A stretch of 64,000 nt of DNA from Streptomyces rubrogriseus (GCF_027947575.1 NZ_CP116256.1:124001-188000), one strand, 5' to 3'. Shown: positions 52,453 to 62,907, counted from the stretch's first letter. Numbers and translations: made by a program. Notes: generated by a model not told the origin, from the sequence alone.

Positions 52453-54114
52453 ATGAGCCCCGTCCTCGCCGGCGTGCTCCAACTGCTCGCGCTCACGGCC
52501 GCGCTGGCGCTCGCCCACGTCCCCCTCGGCAACTACCTGGCCCGTGTCTACTCCTCGCCCAAGCACCTGCGGATCGAGAAGTGGATCTACAAGGGCATCG
52601 GCGCGGACCCGGACACGGAGATGCGCTGGCCCGCGTACCTGCGCGGCGTCCTCGCCTTCTCGCTCGCCGGGGTCCTCTTCCTCTACCTGCTCCAGCGGCT
52701 CCAGGGCGTGCTGCCCGGCTCGCTCGGTTTCGCCTCCATCGACCCGGACCAGGCGTTCAACACCGCCGCGTCCTTCGTCGCCAACACCAACTGGCAGTCG
52801 TACTACGGCGAGCAGGCCATGGGCCACGTCGTGCAGACCGCCGGGCTGGCCGTGCAGAACTTCGTCTCGGCGGCCGTCGGCATCGCCGTCGCCGTCGCTC
52901 TCGTCCGCGGCTTCGCGCGGTCCCGCACCGGTGAACTGGGCAACTTCTGGGCCGACCTGGTCCGCGGTGTCGTCCGCGTCCTGGTGCCCATCGCCGTGGT
53001 CGGCGCGGTGATCCTGGTGGCCTGCGGCGTAATCCAGAACTTCTCCGGCATCCACGAGGTCGGCCAGTTCATGGGCGGCACCCAGGAGTGGAACGGGGGT
53101 GCGGTCGCCTCGCAGGAGGTGATCAAGGAGCTGGGCACCAACGGCGGCGGCTACTTCAACGCCAACTCCGCCCATCCCTTCGAGAACCCGACGCCGTTCA
53201 CCAACCTGTTCGAGATCTTCCTGATCCTGCTGATCCCGGTCGCGCTGACCCGGACCTTCGGCGTCATGACCGGCTCGGTGCGCCAGGGTTACGCGATCCT
53301 CGGGACGATGGCCGCCATCTGGGTCGGCTTCGTCGCCCTGATGATGTGGACCGAGTTCGCCCACCACGGTCCCGCGTTGCGGGCGGCCGGCGGCGCGATG
53401 GAGGGCAAGGAGCTGCGTTTCGGGATCGGCGGCTCGTCGCTCTTCGCGGTGACCACGACCCTGACCTCCACCGGCGCGGTGGACTCCTTCCACTCCTCCT
53501 ACACCGGCCTCGGCGGCGGCATCACCATGCTCGGCATGATGCTGGGCGAGATCGCGCCGGGCGGGGTCGGGTCCGGGCTCTACGGCATGCTGGTCATGGC
53601 GGTCGTCGCGGTGTTCGTCGCGGGGCTCATGGTCGGGCGTACGCCCGAGTACCTGGGCAAGAAGATCGGCATCCGCGAGATCAAGTTCGCCGCCTGCTAC
53701 ATCCTGATCACCCCGGCCCTGGTCCTGGTGTTCACGGCCGCCGCGACGGCCCTGCCCACGCCGGGCGACTCGATGACCAACAGCGGGGCGCACGGTTTCT
53801 CCGAGATCCTGTACGCCTACACCTCCGCCTCGAACAACAACGGCTCGGCCTTCGCGGGCCTGAACGCCGACACCCAGTGGTTCAACAGCACCCTCGGCCT
53901 CGCCATGCTGCTGGGCCGGTTCGTGCCGATGGTGTTCGTCCTGGCCCTCGCGGGCTCGCTGGCCCGGCAGCAGCCGGTGCCGGCCACCGCGGGCACGCTG
54001 CGCACCGAGAAGCCCCTGTTCAGCGGGTTGCTGGTGGGCGCCGTCCTGATCATCACGGGGCTGACCTACTTCCCGGCCCTCGCCCTGGGCCCGCTCGCCG
54101 AGGGACTGGCATGA
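52453..54114 (+). CDS. kdpA: KdpA, potassium-binding channel subunit
   Basis: The 553-residue protein has ten-plus spans and the four KdpA selectivity-filter segments, including [39 protein letters not shown] and [11 protein letters not shown]. It is the translocating subunit for K+ at low external potassium. It lies in kdpFABC order, and the stop overlaps a possible ATG for kdpB. Confidence 0.98.
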   Translation: MSPVLAGVLQLLALTAALALAHVPLGNYLARVYSSPKHLRIEKWIYKGIGADPDTEMRWPAYLRGVLAFSLAGVLFLYLLQRLQGVLPGSLGFASIDPDQAFNTAASFVANTNWQSYYGEQAMGHVVQTAGLAVQNFVSAAVGIAVAVALVRGFARSRTGELGNFWADLVRGVVRVLVPIAVVGAVILVACGVIQNFSGIHEVGQFMGGTQEWNGGAVASQEVIKELGTNGGGYFNANSAHPFENPTPFTNLFEIFLILLIPVALTRTFGVMTGSVRQGYAILGTMAAIWVGFVALMMWTEFAHHGPALRAAGGAMEGKELRFGIGGSSLFAVTTTLTSTGAVDSFHSSYTGLGGGITMLGMMLGEIAPGGVGSGLYGMLVMAVVAVFVAGLMVGRTPEYLGKKIGIREIKFAACYILITPALVLVFTAAATALPTPGDSMTNSGAHGFSEILYAYTSASNNNGSAFAGLNADTQWFNSTLGLAMLLGRFVPMVFVLALAGSLARQQPVPATAGTLRTEKPLFSGLLVGAVLIITGLTYFPALALGPLAEGLA

Positions 54115-54143
54115 CCACTCACACGCGGAAACAAGAGGACGCC

Positions 54144-56288
54144 ATGTCCACCCTCACCATCCCGAACCGGGCGCCGCACGACGACGCACCCACCGGGCAC
54201 AAGCCCGGACAGGGCCGCGTCGGCGCGGGCCTCTTCGACCCGAAGCAGTTGGTCAAGTCGCTGCCCGCCGCGTTCCGCAAGCTCGACCCGCGGGTGATGG
54301 TGAAGTCGCCCGTCATGTTCGTCGTCCTCGTCGGCTCCGTGCTGACCACCGCCTTCTCCGTCACGGGCCCCGGCGACTGGTTCGGCTGGACGATCAGCGC
54401 CTGGCTCTGGCTGACCGTGCTCTTCGCCAACCTGGCGGAGGCGGTCGCCGAGGGCCGCGGCAAGGCCCAGGCCGACACCCTGCGCAGGGCCAGGACCGAC
54501 ACCGTCGCCCGCCGGGTCGACGGCACCACGGTCCCCGGCACCGGACTCACGGTCGGCGACCTGGTCGTCTGCGAGGCCGGGGACGTCGTCCCCGGCGACG
54601 GGGACGTCGTCGAGGGTGTCGCCTCGGTCGACGAGTCGGCGATCACCGGGGAGTCGGCGCCCGTCATCCGCGAGTCCGGCGGCGACCGGTCCGCGGTGAC
54701 CGGCGGGACCAGGGTGCTCTCCGACCGCATCGTCGTCAGGATCACCACGAAGCCGGGCGAGACGTTCATCGACCGGATGATCAACCTGGTCGAGGGAGCG
54801 GCCCGGCAGAAGACGCCGAACGAGGTGGCGCTGAACATCCTGCTGGCCTCGCTGACCGTCGTCTTCCTGCTGGCCTGCGCCACCCTCCCGCCGTTCGCCG
54901 ACTACGCGGGCACCCATCTGGACATGATCGTGCTGGTGGCCCTGCTGGTCTGCCTCATCCCGACCACGATCGGCGCGCTGCTCTCCGCGATCGGCATCGC
55001 GGGCATGGACCGCCTGGTGCAGCGCAACGTGCTGGCGATGTCGGGCCGCGCGGTCGAGGCCGCCGGTGACGTCTCCACGCTGCTCCTCGACAAGACCGGC
55101 ACGATCACGGTGGGGAACCGGCAGGCGGCCGAGTTCGTGCCCGTGCGCGGTGCGACGGAGGCCGAACTCGCCGACGCCGCCCGGCTCTCCTCGCTCGCCG
55201 ACGAGACACCCGAGGGCCGCTCGATCGTCGTCCTCGCCAAGGAGAAGTACGGCCTGCGCGAGCGCCCAACCGTCGCCCACCACCGCCCTTCCGGGGAAGC
55301 GCTTCGCGCCTCTTCTTCTTCAGGCGAACTCGTCGGCGCCGAATGGATCGGGTTCACCGCCCAGACCCGTATGTCGGGCGTGGACGCGGACGGCCGCAGG
55401 GTCCGCAAGGGCGCGGCGGGCTCCGTCGCCGCCTGGGTCCGGGAGCGCGGCGGCACGGTCGCCGACGACGCGGACACCGTCACCGCCCGCATCTCCGAGG
55501 CGGGCGGCACACCGCTGCTCGTCGCCGTCGAGGACGACCGCGGCGCGCGGGTCCTCGGGGTGATCCACCTCAAGGACGTCGTCAAGCAGGGCATGCGTGA
55601 GCGGTTCGACGAGCTGCGCCGGATGGGCATCAGGACCGTCATGATCACGGGCGACAACCCGCTGACGGCCAGGGCGATCGCCGACGAGGCGGGCGTCGAC
55701 GACTACCTCGCCGAGGCCACGCCCGAGGACAAGATGGCCCTCATCAAGCGCGAGCAGGCCGGCGGCAAACTGGTCGCGATGACCGGCGACGGCACCAACG
55801 ACGCCCCCGCGCTGGCCCAGGCGGACGTCGGCGTGGCCATGAACACCGGAACGTCGGCCGCCAAGGAGGCCGGCAACATGGTCGACCTCGACTCCGACCC
55901 CACCAAGCTCATCGAGATCGTCGAGATCGGCAAGCAGCTGCTGATCACCCGCGGGGCGCTCACGACGTTCTCCGTCGCCAACGACGTCGCCAAGTACTTC
56001 GCGATCATTCCGGCGCTCTTCGCGGCCGTGTACCCGGGCCTGGACAAGCTCAACATCATGGGCCTGTCCTCCCCGGACTCCGCGATCCTGTCCGCGGTGG
56101 TCTTCAACGCGCTGATCATCGTCGTACTGGTCCCGCTCGCCCTGAAGGGCGTGCGCTACCGGCCCATGAGCGCCGACCGGATGCTGCGCCGCAACCTCGG
56201 CGTCTACGGACTGGGCGGGCTGGTCGCCCCGTTCGTCGGCATCAAGCTCATCGACCTGATCGTCTCGCTCATTCCCGGGATCGGCTGA
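54144..56288 (+). CDS. kdpB: KdpB, P-type ATPase catalytic subunit
   Basis: The ~714-residue P-type ATPase has TGES (actuator), DKTGTIT with the phosphorylated Asp near residue 316, and GDGTNDAP. The N-domain carries an extra stretch of about 18 residues between LRER and FTAQ (bases ~55266-55352), absent from E. coli KdpB as I recall it. I chose ATG 54144 because AAGAGGA precedes it; the ATG at 54111 overlaps the kdpA stop and would add 11 residues. It powers K+ uptake through KdpA. Confidence 0.97.
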   Translation: MSTLTIPNRAPHDDAPTGHKPGQGRVGAGLFDPKQLVKSLPAAFRKLDPRVMVKSPVMFVVLVGSVLTTAFSVTGPGDWFGWTISAWLWLTVLFANLAEAVAEGRGKAQADTLRRARTDTVARRVDGTTVPGTGLTVGDLVVCEAGDVVPGDGDVVEGVASVDESAITGESAPVIRESGGDRSAVTGGTRVLSDRIVVRITTKPGETFIDRMINLVEGAARQKTPNEVALNILLASLTVVFLLACATLPPFADYAGTHLDMIVLVALLVCLIPTTIGALLSAIGIAGMDRLVQRNVLAMSGRAVEAAGDVSTLLLDKTGTITVGNRQAAEFVPVRGATEAELADAARLSSLADETPEGRSIVVLAKEKYGLRERPTVAHHRPSGEALRASSSSGELVGAEWIGFTAQTRMSGVDADGRRVRKGAAGSVAAWVRERGGTVADDADTVTARISEAGGTPLLVAVEDDRGARVLGVIHLKDVVKQGMRERFDELRRMGIRTVMITGDNPLTARAIADEAGVDDYLAEATPEDKMALIKREQAGGKLVAMTGDGTNDAPALAQADVGVAMNTGTSAAKEAGNMVDLDSDPTKLIEIVEIGKQLLITRGALTTFSVANDVAKYFAIIPALFAAVYPGLDKLNIMGLSSPDSAILSAVVFNALIIVVLVPLALKGVRYRPMSADRMLRRNLGVYGLGGLVAPFVGIKLIDLIVSLIPGIG

Positions 56289-56293
56289 CCGAC

Positions 56294-56971
56294 ATGAACA
56301 CCTCCCTGACCAACGCCGCCCGGCTGTTCACGGCCGGCCTGCGCGCCCTGCTCGTCCTGACCGTGGTCACCGGCATCGTCTACCCGCTCGTCGTCACCGG
56401 CGTCGCCCAGGGGCTGTTCCCCGGGCAGGCGAACGGCTCCGAGATCAAGGCGGACGGGAAGGTCGTCGGCTCCTCCCTCATCGGCCAGTCCTACAACCCG
56501 CCGCTGAAGGAGGGCCGGACAACCCCGGAGCCGGACCTGAGATGGTTCCAGGGCCGCCCGGCCAACGGCCTCGGCACCAACACCGTGAACACCCAGTACG
56601 AGCTGATCCTGTCCGGGGCCACCAACCGCTCCGCCGACAACCCGGAACTCCTCCGGTGGGTGAAGGACGCCAAGGCCGCCGTCGTCAGGGACAACTCCGT
56701 GCCCGGCCACCCGGTGCGGCCCGAGGACGTGCCCGCGGACGCCGTCACCTCCTCCGGCTCCGGCCTGGACCCGAACATCTCCCCGCGGTACGCCGACCTC
56801 CAGGTGCACCGGGTCGCCGCGAAGAACGGCCTGTCAGCCGACCGGGTCCAGGAGCTGGTCGACGAGCACACCACCCCCCGCACCCTCGGCTTCATCGGCG
56901 AACCGCGGGTCAACGTCCTCGAACTCAACATCGCGCTCCGGGAACTGGTGGCACCGGGGGCCGGGCACTGA
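56294..56971 (+). CDS. kdpC: KdpC, accessory subunit
   Basis: The 225-residue protein has an N-terminal span (LLVLTVVTGIVYPLVVTGVA) and the KdpC motifs (LIGQSYNPP, GLDPNISPRYADLQVHRVA). It boosts ATP affinity of KdpB. It lies five bases after kdpB and ends the operon. No kdpD or kdpE sensor genes follow in this window. Confidence 0.97.
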   Translation: MNTSLTNAARLFTAGLRALLVLTVVTGIVYPLVVTGVAQGLFPGQANGSEIKADGKVVGSSLIGQSYNPPLKEGRTTPEPDLRWFQGRPANGLGTNTVNTQYELILSGATNRSADNPELLRWVKDAKAAVVRDNSVPGHPVRPEDVPADAVTSSGSGLDPNISPRYADLQVHRVAAKNGLSADRVQELVDEHTTPRTLGFIGEPRVNVLELNIALRELVAPGAGH

Positions 56972-56992
56972 GCCGTGGCTACAATCCGGGCC

Positions 56993-57937
56993 ATGGCCCT
57001 GACCGTGCGCGACGTGGAACGGTTCGAGGCCTCCAGGCACCGTCTGGAGGCCATCGCCTACCGCCTCCTCGGCTCGGCGAGCGAGGCGGAGGACGCCGTG
57101 CAGGAGACGTTCCTGCGCTGGCAGGCGGCCGACGTCGCACGCGTCGAGGTTCCCGAGGCCTGGCTCACGAAGGTCCTCACCAACCTGTGCCTCAACCAGC
57201 TCACCTCGGCCCGCGCCCGCCGGGAGACCTACGTGGGCCAGTGGCTGCCCGAGCCGCTGCTCGCCGGGGACCCGATGCTCGGCCCCGCCGAGACGGCCGA
57301 GCAGCGCGAGTCGGTCTCCCTGGCGGTCCTCGCCCTGCTGGAGCGGCTCTCACCGGGCGAGCGGGCAGTGTACGTCCTGCGTGAGGCCTTCGGCTACCCG
57401 CACCGGGAGATCGCCGCGATCCTCGACATCACGGAGGACGCCAGCCAGCAGACCCTGCACCGGGCCCGGAAGCACATCGCGCAGGGCAGGGCCCGTACCG
57501 AGGTCGACGAGGCCGCCGCCCGGCGGATCGTGGAGGAGTTCCTCGCGGCGGCCACCAGCGGCCGGACCGAACCGCTGGTCGAGCTGCTCACCCGGGACGC
57601 CGTGTCGATCGGCGACGGCGGCGGGAAGGTGCCGGCCCGCGCCAAGGCGTTCGAGGGCGCCCAGGCCGTGGCGACGTTCCTGCGGGGCCTGTTCAAGCCC
57701 GGCAAGGCCAAGCGCGCGCTGACCGGCGGCCCCGCCGAGATCCACGCGACCACCGCCAACGGCGACCCCGCCGTCGTGGCCGTCGTGCACGGCCGGGTCA
57801 TCGGGATCATGTGCCTGGAGATCACCCCCGAGGGGCTCGCGGGCTTCCGCAACCAGGTCAACCCCGACAAGCTCGAACGCGCCACCCGCCGGTGGGCGGC
57901 CACCGACCACGGGGAACCCCTGGTCCGCGCCTTCTGA
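56993..57937 (+). CDS. ECF41-type sigma factor with SnoaL-like extension
   Basis: The 314-residue sigma factor has regions 2 (AEDAVQETFLRW) and 4 (LSPGERAVYVLREAFGYPHREIA), the linker motif WLPEPL, and a C-terminal SnoaL-like domain with DGGGKVPA and NPDKL. All are diagnostic of ECF41, in which the extension controls activity instead of an anti-sigma factor. ECF41 genes neighbour oxidoreductases, as here (58050). ATG 56993 lies seven bases after TACAAT (leaderless). Confidence 0.93.
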   Translation: MALTVRDVERFEASRHRLEAIAYRLLGSASEAEDAVQETFLRWQAADVARVEVPEAWLTKVLTNLCLNQLTSARARRETYVGQWLPEPLLAGDPMLGPAETAEQRESVSLAVLALLERLSPGERAVYVLREAFGYPHREIAAILDITEDASQQTLHRARKHIAQGRARTEVDEAAARRIVEEFLAAATSGRTEPLVELLTRDAVSIGDGGGKVPARAKAFEGAQAVATFLRGLFKPGKAKRALTGGPAEIHATTANGDPAVVAVVHGRVIGIMCLEITPEGLAGFRNQVNPDKLERATRRWAATDHGEPLVRAF

Positions 57938-58049
57938 CCGGACTGTGGCGCGCGTCACTCCCCGCCCCTGTCAGGAATCGGCGAGCCGCCCGGTTCAAGG
58001 GGCGAGTCCCGCTGGAGAGGCTCAGCGGCCGCAGACAAGGGAGTACGTC

Positions 58050-59246
58050 ATGCAGCACCCCACGCAGCACCGCATCGTCGTCCTGGGCGCCGGATACGCC
58101 GGAGCCGTCGCCGCCGGCCGTCTTGCCAGGCGGCTGCGGAGTGAGGACGCGGCCATCACCCTCGTCAACGCCGAGCCCCACTTCGTCGAACGGGTCAGGA
58201 TGCACCAGCTCGCCGTCGGCCAGGACCTCAGGGCCCGGCCGCTGGACGAGATGTTCGCGAACACCGGGGTCGAGGTGCGGATCGCAAAGGTCACCGGCGT
58301 GGACGCCGACCGCAGGACCGTCGCCGTCACCGACGAGGACGGCACCGGTGAACTGGTCTACGACACCCTCGTCTACGCCCTCGGCAGTGCCTGGGACCCG
58401 CAGGACGTCCCCGGTGCCGCGGAGCACGCCCACGAGATCGCCGGCCGCCCGGGAGCGCTCCGGCTGCGCGAACGCCTGGCGGGGCTGGAGCCCGGCCGGA
58501 CCGTGGTCGTCGTCGGCGGCGGGCTCACCGGCCTGGAGGCCGCGTCCGAGATCGCCGAGGCCCGCCCGGACCTCGACGTGTCGCTCACGGCCCGCGGCGA
58601 ACTCGGCGACTGGCTCTCCCCCAAGGGCCGCCGCCACCTGCGGAAGGTCTTCACCACCCTCGGCATCACGGCGCACGAGAACGCCGCCGTCACGGCCGTG
58701 GCCGCGGACCACGTGGTCACCGCCGACGGCACGGCCGTCCCGGCCGACGTCACGGTGTGGACCACCGGATTCGCCGTCCACCCCCTGGCCAGGGCCACCA
58801 CGCTGGACGTCACCGACACCGGCCGGATCGTCGTCGACGGGACCATGCGCTCGGTGTCCCACCCGGACGTGTACGCGGTCGGCGACGCGGCGCTGGCGGC
58901 GGGCCCCGGCGGCAGGCCGCTGCGGATGTCGTGCGCCTCGGGCGTGCCCACCGCCTGGCAGGCCGCCGACGCCATCGCCGCCCGGCTGACCGGCCGGAAG
59001 CTGCCGAACGTGACGCCGCGCTACTTCAACCAGTGCATCTCGCTCGGCCGCGGCCAGGGCCTGATCCAGTACGTCACCGCCGACGACCGCGCCGTGCGCG
59101 CGGCCCTGACCGGACGGCTCGCCGCCCGCTACAAGGAACTGGTCTGCAAGTCCGCGGCCTGGGGCGTCGCCAACCCGACCCTCGGCGTCCCGACCCGCCG
59201 CCGCCCGGTGGCGCCCCGCACCCCGGAGCCGGTCCCGACGGTCTGA
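58050..59246 (+). CDS. FAD-dependent oxidoreductase (NDH-2-like)
   Basis: The 398-residue flavoprotein has GxGxxG FAD-binding (VVLGAGYAGAVAAGRL), the NAD-binding VVVVGGGLTGLEAASEI and the second FAD contact VYAVGDAAL. It resembles type II NADH dehydrogenases and pyridine-disulfide-like oxidoreductases lacking redox cysteines. It is the probable target of the ECF41 factor: TGTCAGG at 57969 is like an ECF41 -35 element. AAGGGAG precedes the ATG. Confidence 0.92.
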   Translation: MQHPTQHRIVVLGAGYAGAVAAGRLARRLRSEDAAITLVNAEPHFVERVRMHQLAVGQDLRARPLDEMFANTGVEVRIAKVTGVDADRRTVAVTDEDGTGELVYDTLVYALGSAWDPQDVPGAAEHAHEIAGRPGALRLRERLAGLEPGRTVVVVGGGLTGLEAASEIAEARPDLDVSLTARGELGDWLSPKGRRHLRKVFTTLGITAHENAAVTAVAADHVVTADGTAVPADVTVWTTGFAVHPLARATTLDVTDTGRIVVDGTMRSVSHPDVYAVGDAALAAGPGGRPLRMSCASGVPTAWQAADAIAARLTGRKLPNVTPRYFNQCISLGRGQGLIQYVTADDRAVRAALTGRLAARYKELVCKSAAWGVANPTLGVPTRRRPVAPRTPEPVPTV

Positions 59247-59259
59247 ACGGCGGGCGCGC

Positions 59260-60036
59260 TCACCGCACCGGGAAGCCGAAGGTGCGGCCCTGCTCCTTCA
59301 GCCAGGGCAGGACCTGCCGCAGGGCTTCGACGGTCTGGGTGCGGTCGCCCCCGGCGTCGTGGAAGAGGATGGTCGGGCCGTTGGACAGCTCCCGCTTGAC
59401 GGTGGCGACGATGGCGTCCGAGCCCGGCCGCTCGAAGTCCTTGGTGTCCACGTTCCAGCCCAGCGGGCGCATCCCGTGGGAGGCGGCGAGCTTGCGGCTG
59501 TAGGGGGTGAACGCCCCGCCGGGCGCCCGGTAGTACACCGGCCGCACGCCCCCGGACGCCTCGGTGATCATGCGCTCGGCGTCGAGGATCTCCTTGGACT
59601 GGTAGGCCTCGGACTTCTTGTCCATGGCGGTGTCGTGCGACACCGTGTGGTCGCACAGCCGGTGCCCGGCCGCGACGACGTCCTTCACGAGGTCCGGGTG
59701 GGCCTCGGCCTGAAGGCCCGTCATGCAGAAGGTGGCCTTCACGCCGTACTCCTCCAGCAGGTCGAGCACCTGAGGCGTCCACGCGGGGTCGGGGCCGTCG
59801 TCGATGGTGATGTTCACGCCGCGCGGCCCCGCCTCCGAGGCGTGCGCGATGCTGATGTCGACCGGCTTGGCGTCGCCGCCCGGCGTGGCCGACGCGGTCG
59901 CCCGCGGCGTCGGGCCGCCGCCGACGGAGTCGGCCTGCGCGGTCCACACCGAGGCGCCGACGGCGAGCACCGTCACACCGAGCGCCGCCCCGACCACCTT
60001 GCCGTACCAGCCCCGTCCACCACCGTGCCGCGCCAT
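59260..60036 (-). CDS. Polysaccharide deacetylase (NodB type), secreted
   Basis: The 258-residue protein has an N-terminal signal or anchor (GAALGVTVLAVGASVWTAQA) and all NodB motifs: TIDDGPDP (catalytic Asp pair), HTVSH (metal His), RAPGG, WNVDTKDFE and ILFHD. It would remove acetyl groups from peptidoglycan or chitin-like glycans outside the cell. It is convergent with the flavoprotein gene, 13 bp apart. Confidence 0.94.
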   Translation of the reverse strand: MARHGGGRGWYGKVVGAALGVTVLAVGASVWTAQADSVGGGPTPRATASATPGGDAKPVDISIAHASEAGPRGVNITIDDGPDPAWTPQVLDLLEEYGVKATFCMTGLQAEAHPDLVKDVVAAGHRLCDHTVSHDTAMDKKSEAYQSKEILDAERMITEASGGVRPVYYRAPGGAFTPYSRKLAASHGMRPLGWNVDTKDFERPGSDAIVATVKRELSNGPTILFHDAGGDRTQTVEALRQVLPWLKEQGRTFGFPVR

Positions 60037-60192
60037 GTCCGCCGCCCCGCCTTCGCGTAGTTACTCGCCGCCGGTCTCCGACCACGTCGGGGACCACATG
60101 ACAGGACGGGAGAAACCCGCCGCGGGATCCCTCCGTTACCGATCACGGACAATCCCGGGGGAGTTCGCGGACAACTCGGCGCGGGCTACGGC

Positions 60193-60585
60193 TCACCCAT
60201 GGGCGAGGTACTCCCAGAAATAGGCCGCGACTCCTGTGCAAGCCGTGCCCGACCCCGCCATCCAGTACAGGGAGAAGGTGTTGAGGGGGACCTTGTCCCA
60301 GGGCTTCTCCTCCTGTTCCCGGATGTCGGCCGCGACCTTCCTGGCGATCGGCGCCAGCATGACGACGAACGTGAGCAGGACGCCGCTGTAGACGTAGAGG
60401 GTGTGCGGGACGGAGTAGCCCTTCACCGTGGCGTTGGGCAGCAGGAAGAGCCAACCGGCCAGCGGGGCGGCGAACATGCGCAGCCGGGCCTTGGACGTCG
60501 GCATGCACCAGTACATCGCGGCCGTGTAGACGACGGTGGCGCCGAAGGCGATGAGCCACCAGTCCTCCGTGCTCAGAACAGACAT
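60193..60585 (-). CDS. Small polytopic membrane protein
   Basis: The 130-residue protein begins MSVLSTEDWWLIAFGATVVY and has four predicted spans. I recognise no family. ATG 60585 follows GAAGGGGGCC and overlaps the end of the upstream membrane gene by 13 bp, so the two are probably cotranscribed. Confidence 0.75.
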   Translation of the reverse strand: MSVLSTEDWWLIAFGATVVYTAAMYWCMPTSKARLRMFAAPLAGWLFLLPNATVKGYSVPHTLYVYSGVLLTFVVMLAPIARKVAADIREQEEKPWDKVPLNTFSLYWMAGSGTACTGVAAYFWEYLAHG

Positions 60586-62186
60586 GATCGCGGGCCCCCT
60601 TCGGACGGAAGTCTCGGCAGCCCGGCCGCTTCGGTGTCCGTGGCGGCCCCCGCCGCGCCCAGGGCGTGCAGGATGCGGGCCAGGTCGGCCGGGGCCGCCG
60701 CGAGGCGGACCGGCCCGCCCGCGTCGTCGAGCTCGGCGACGTGCCAGCCGCGGGGCACGCCGTCGCCGTCGCCGCCGCGCGGACGCCGTACGCCCTTGAC
60801 GGTGAGCCGGTGCGCGGGGACGGGCCTCGCCGCGAACCGCCCCGGCCCGGGGTGGGGGACGACGGCGGGCGGGCCGTCGCCGAGTACGACATGGGTGCCG
60901 AAGTGGTTCGGGTTGTAGTCGGTGCTCTCCAGGAAGCGGGCGGCGAGGAACACGTCCGCCCCGCCGCTCTCTTCGGCCACGGCTCCGGCCGCCGTGGCCG
61001 TCGCGGCGGTCTGCGGCGTGCTGATCCGGGTGGCGCGCCACGCCAGGACGAGGAGGCCCAGCGTGGCCAGGGACCCCGCGGCCGACCAGGCGAGGGGCCC
61101 GGGGGAGGCCGGCGGGCCCAGGGGATGGACGTAGCAGAACGGCAGCAGCCACAGCGCGGTGCCGGCCAGTACGCCCGCGAACGGCAGCGCCGACGGCAGC
61201 ACCTCGTCGTCGGGAAGCCGGCGCCCGCGCCGGTGCACCAGCACCCGGGCCCCCGGGTACCCGGCCGCGAGGGCGAGCGCGGCGGCGAGTACGGCCACCG
61301 AACCGGCGCTGGTGAAGTGCTCTCGCCACACGTGGTGTTCCGCCGCCACCACCCTCACCTGTCCGCGCCACAGGGTGAGTTCGACGCGGTCACCGGCCCG
61401 GAACCCCTGGGCGCCCTCCCGCGAGACCGTGAGCCGGTCCACCGGCCGGCCGTCGGCGAAGTACAGCCGGCTGGGCTGCTTCGCCCGGCCCACCTCGGTC
61501 CGCGCGATCACGGCCGGCCGGGTGGTGAGGCAGGCGCCGCGCTCCTCGGACGGCGTCCCGGCCGCGCACGGGACGGCCGAGTCCCACGCCTCCTTCGTCG
61601 CCCCCGTGACCGGCACGAACCACGCGGCCAGCCCGGCCCCCGCGAGCAGCAGCAGGCACAGGAACAGCGGTCCGGCGGTGCCCCGCCCCGCGGTGCGCCT
61701 GGAGATGACGGCGAGACGGTCCGACTCGGGGTTCCCGTGCCGACGGTGCAGGGCCCGCAGCGCGTCCAGCGTCGCGTCGAAGTCCGGCCGGTCGTCCCGG
61801 GACCCGGACACCGGCAGGGGCAGCCGCCGCGTCCGCCCGTCGCGCAGCAGCACGCCGACGCGGAAGTACTCCTCCCCGTGCCGCCCGTACTGGATGTGGA
61901 CGCGCAGGTCGGCGATGTCGTCCCAGGGCACGCTCCGGTGACGGCGCAGCAGCGAGCCGTAGCGCACGCCGTACGCGTCGGCGCCGACCTCGAGGGTGAC
62001 CCCGTGGAGGAAGGCGACGCCGACCAGAGCGGCCAGCAGCCCGCCGCCCACCCACCAGTCCACGAACGCACCCGAGTACACCAGGCGTCCCGCGGCCAGG
62101 ACGGCCCCGGCCGCGCCCACCCCGACGCACACCCACAGGGGCCGCCTGCGCGGCGGCCGGACGCTCACTTCCTGGCCGGCGGTCAT
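60573..62186 (-). CDS. Polytopic membrane protein with PH-like domain
   Basis: The 537-residue protein has two N-terminal spans, then a small beta domain resembling a bacterial PH (bPH) fold (VTLEVGADAYGVRYGSLLRRHRSVPWDDIADLRVHI), more spans (~210-230, ~310-410) and an Ala/Pro-rich C-terminal soluble region (HVAELDDAGGPVRLAAAPADLARIL). Function unknown. I chose the ATG at 62186; a CACCAT hexamer six bases upstream suggests a leaderless mRNA. Confidence 0.7.
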   Translation of the reverse strand: MTAGQEVSVRPPRRRPLWVCVGVGAAGAVLAAGRLVYSGAFVDWWVGGGLLAALVGVAFLHGVTLEVGADAYGVRYGSLLRRHRSVPWDDIADLRVHIQYGRHGEEYFRVGVLLRDGRTRRLPLPVSGSRDDRPDFDATLDALRALHRRHGNPESDRLAVISRRTAGRGTAGPLFLCLLLLAGAGLAAWFVPVTGATKEAWDSAVPCAAGTPSEERGACLTTRPAVIARTEVGRAKQPSRLYFADGRPVDRLTVSREGAQGFRAGDRVELTLWRGQVRVVAAEHHVWREHFTSAGSVAVLAAALALAAGYPGARVLVHRRGRRLPDDEVLPSALPFAGVLAGTALWLLPFCYVHPLGPPASPGPLAWSAAGSLATLGLLVLAWRATRISTPQTAATATAAGAVAEESGGADVFLAARFLESTDYNPNHFGTHVVLGDGPPAVVPHPGPGRFAARPVPAHRLTVKGVRRPRGGDGDGVPRGWHVAELDDAGGPVRLAAAPADLARILHALGAAGAATDTEAAGLPRLPSEGGPRSCLF

Positions 62187-62352
62187 GCGCGCATGGTGCC
62201 ACCGGCCCCGACGCCCCCGCCTGTACGGCATCCGGCAGTGTTCAGGCCCGCCAGGCTGCCGGGACCGGTGCGAGGGCGGACCGGCGTCGCCGCCGCGGGC
62301 TCCTTGTACCGGGAGGCGGTCGGATGGCACCGTGCAGCCTGACGGGGGAGAC

Positions 62353-62907
62353 ATGCGACCACCAGACGAACCGAGCACCGGCCGGGGTGCGGACGCGTAC
62401 GAGTTCGACGCCTTCTACGCCGAGAGCGTCGGCCGGCTCATCGGTCACCTGTACGCGATGACGGGCGACCTCGCCGAGGCGCAGGACGTGGTGCAGGAGG
62501 CCTTCGCCCGGGCCTGGGAACGGCGGGCCGAGCTGGACCTGAATGGTGCCCCCGAGGCATGGGTGCGCACGGTCGCCTGGCGGCTGGCGGTCAGTCGGTG
62601 GCGGAAGGTGCGCACCGCGCTCGCCTTCGCCCGGCGCCAGGGCCCGCCGGCCGCCGTTCCGCCCCCGGAACCGCACCACGTGCTGCTGGTCCAGGCGCTG
62701 CGGCGGATACCCGAGGCGCAGCGACGGGCCGTGGTGCTCCACCACCTGTGCGACCTGACGGTCGAGCAGGTGGCCGCCGAGGTCGGCAGTCCGGTCGGTA
62801 CGGTCAAGGCGCAGCTGAGCCGCGGCCGGGCGGCGCTGGCCCGGCTGCTGTCCGACACCGAACTGGATCCGCGGACGAGTCGCCCGCCGGAGGTGCGTCA
62901 TGGCTGA
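62353..62907 (+). CDS. ECF-type sigma factor (SigE-like)
   Basis: The 184-residue sigma factor has region 2 (FYAESVGRLIGHLYAMTGDLAEAQDVVQEAFARAWER) and region 4 (IPEAQRRAVVLHHLCDLTVEQVAAEVGSPVGTVKAQLSRGRAAL). GGGGGAG precedes the ATG. It overlaps the next gene by eight bases. That gene encodes a single-span protein, the likely regulator of this factor. Confidence 0.93.
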   Translation: MRPPDEPSTGRGADAYEFDAFYAESVGRLIGHLYAMTGDLAEAQDVVQEAFARAWERRAELDLNGAPEAWVRTVAWRLAVSRWRKVRTALAFARRQGPPAAVPPPEPHHVLLVQALRRIPEAQRRAVVLHHLCDLTVEQVAAEVGSPVGTVKAQLSRGRAALARLLSDTELDPRTSRPPEVRHG

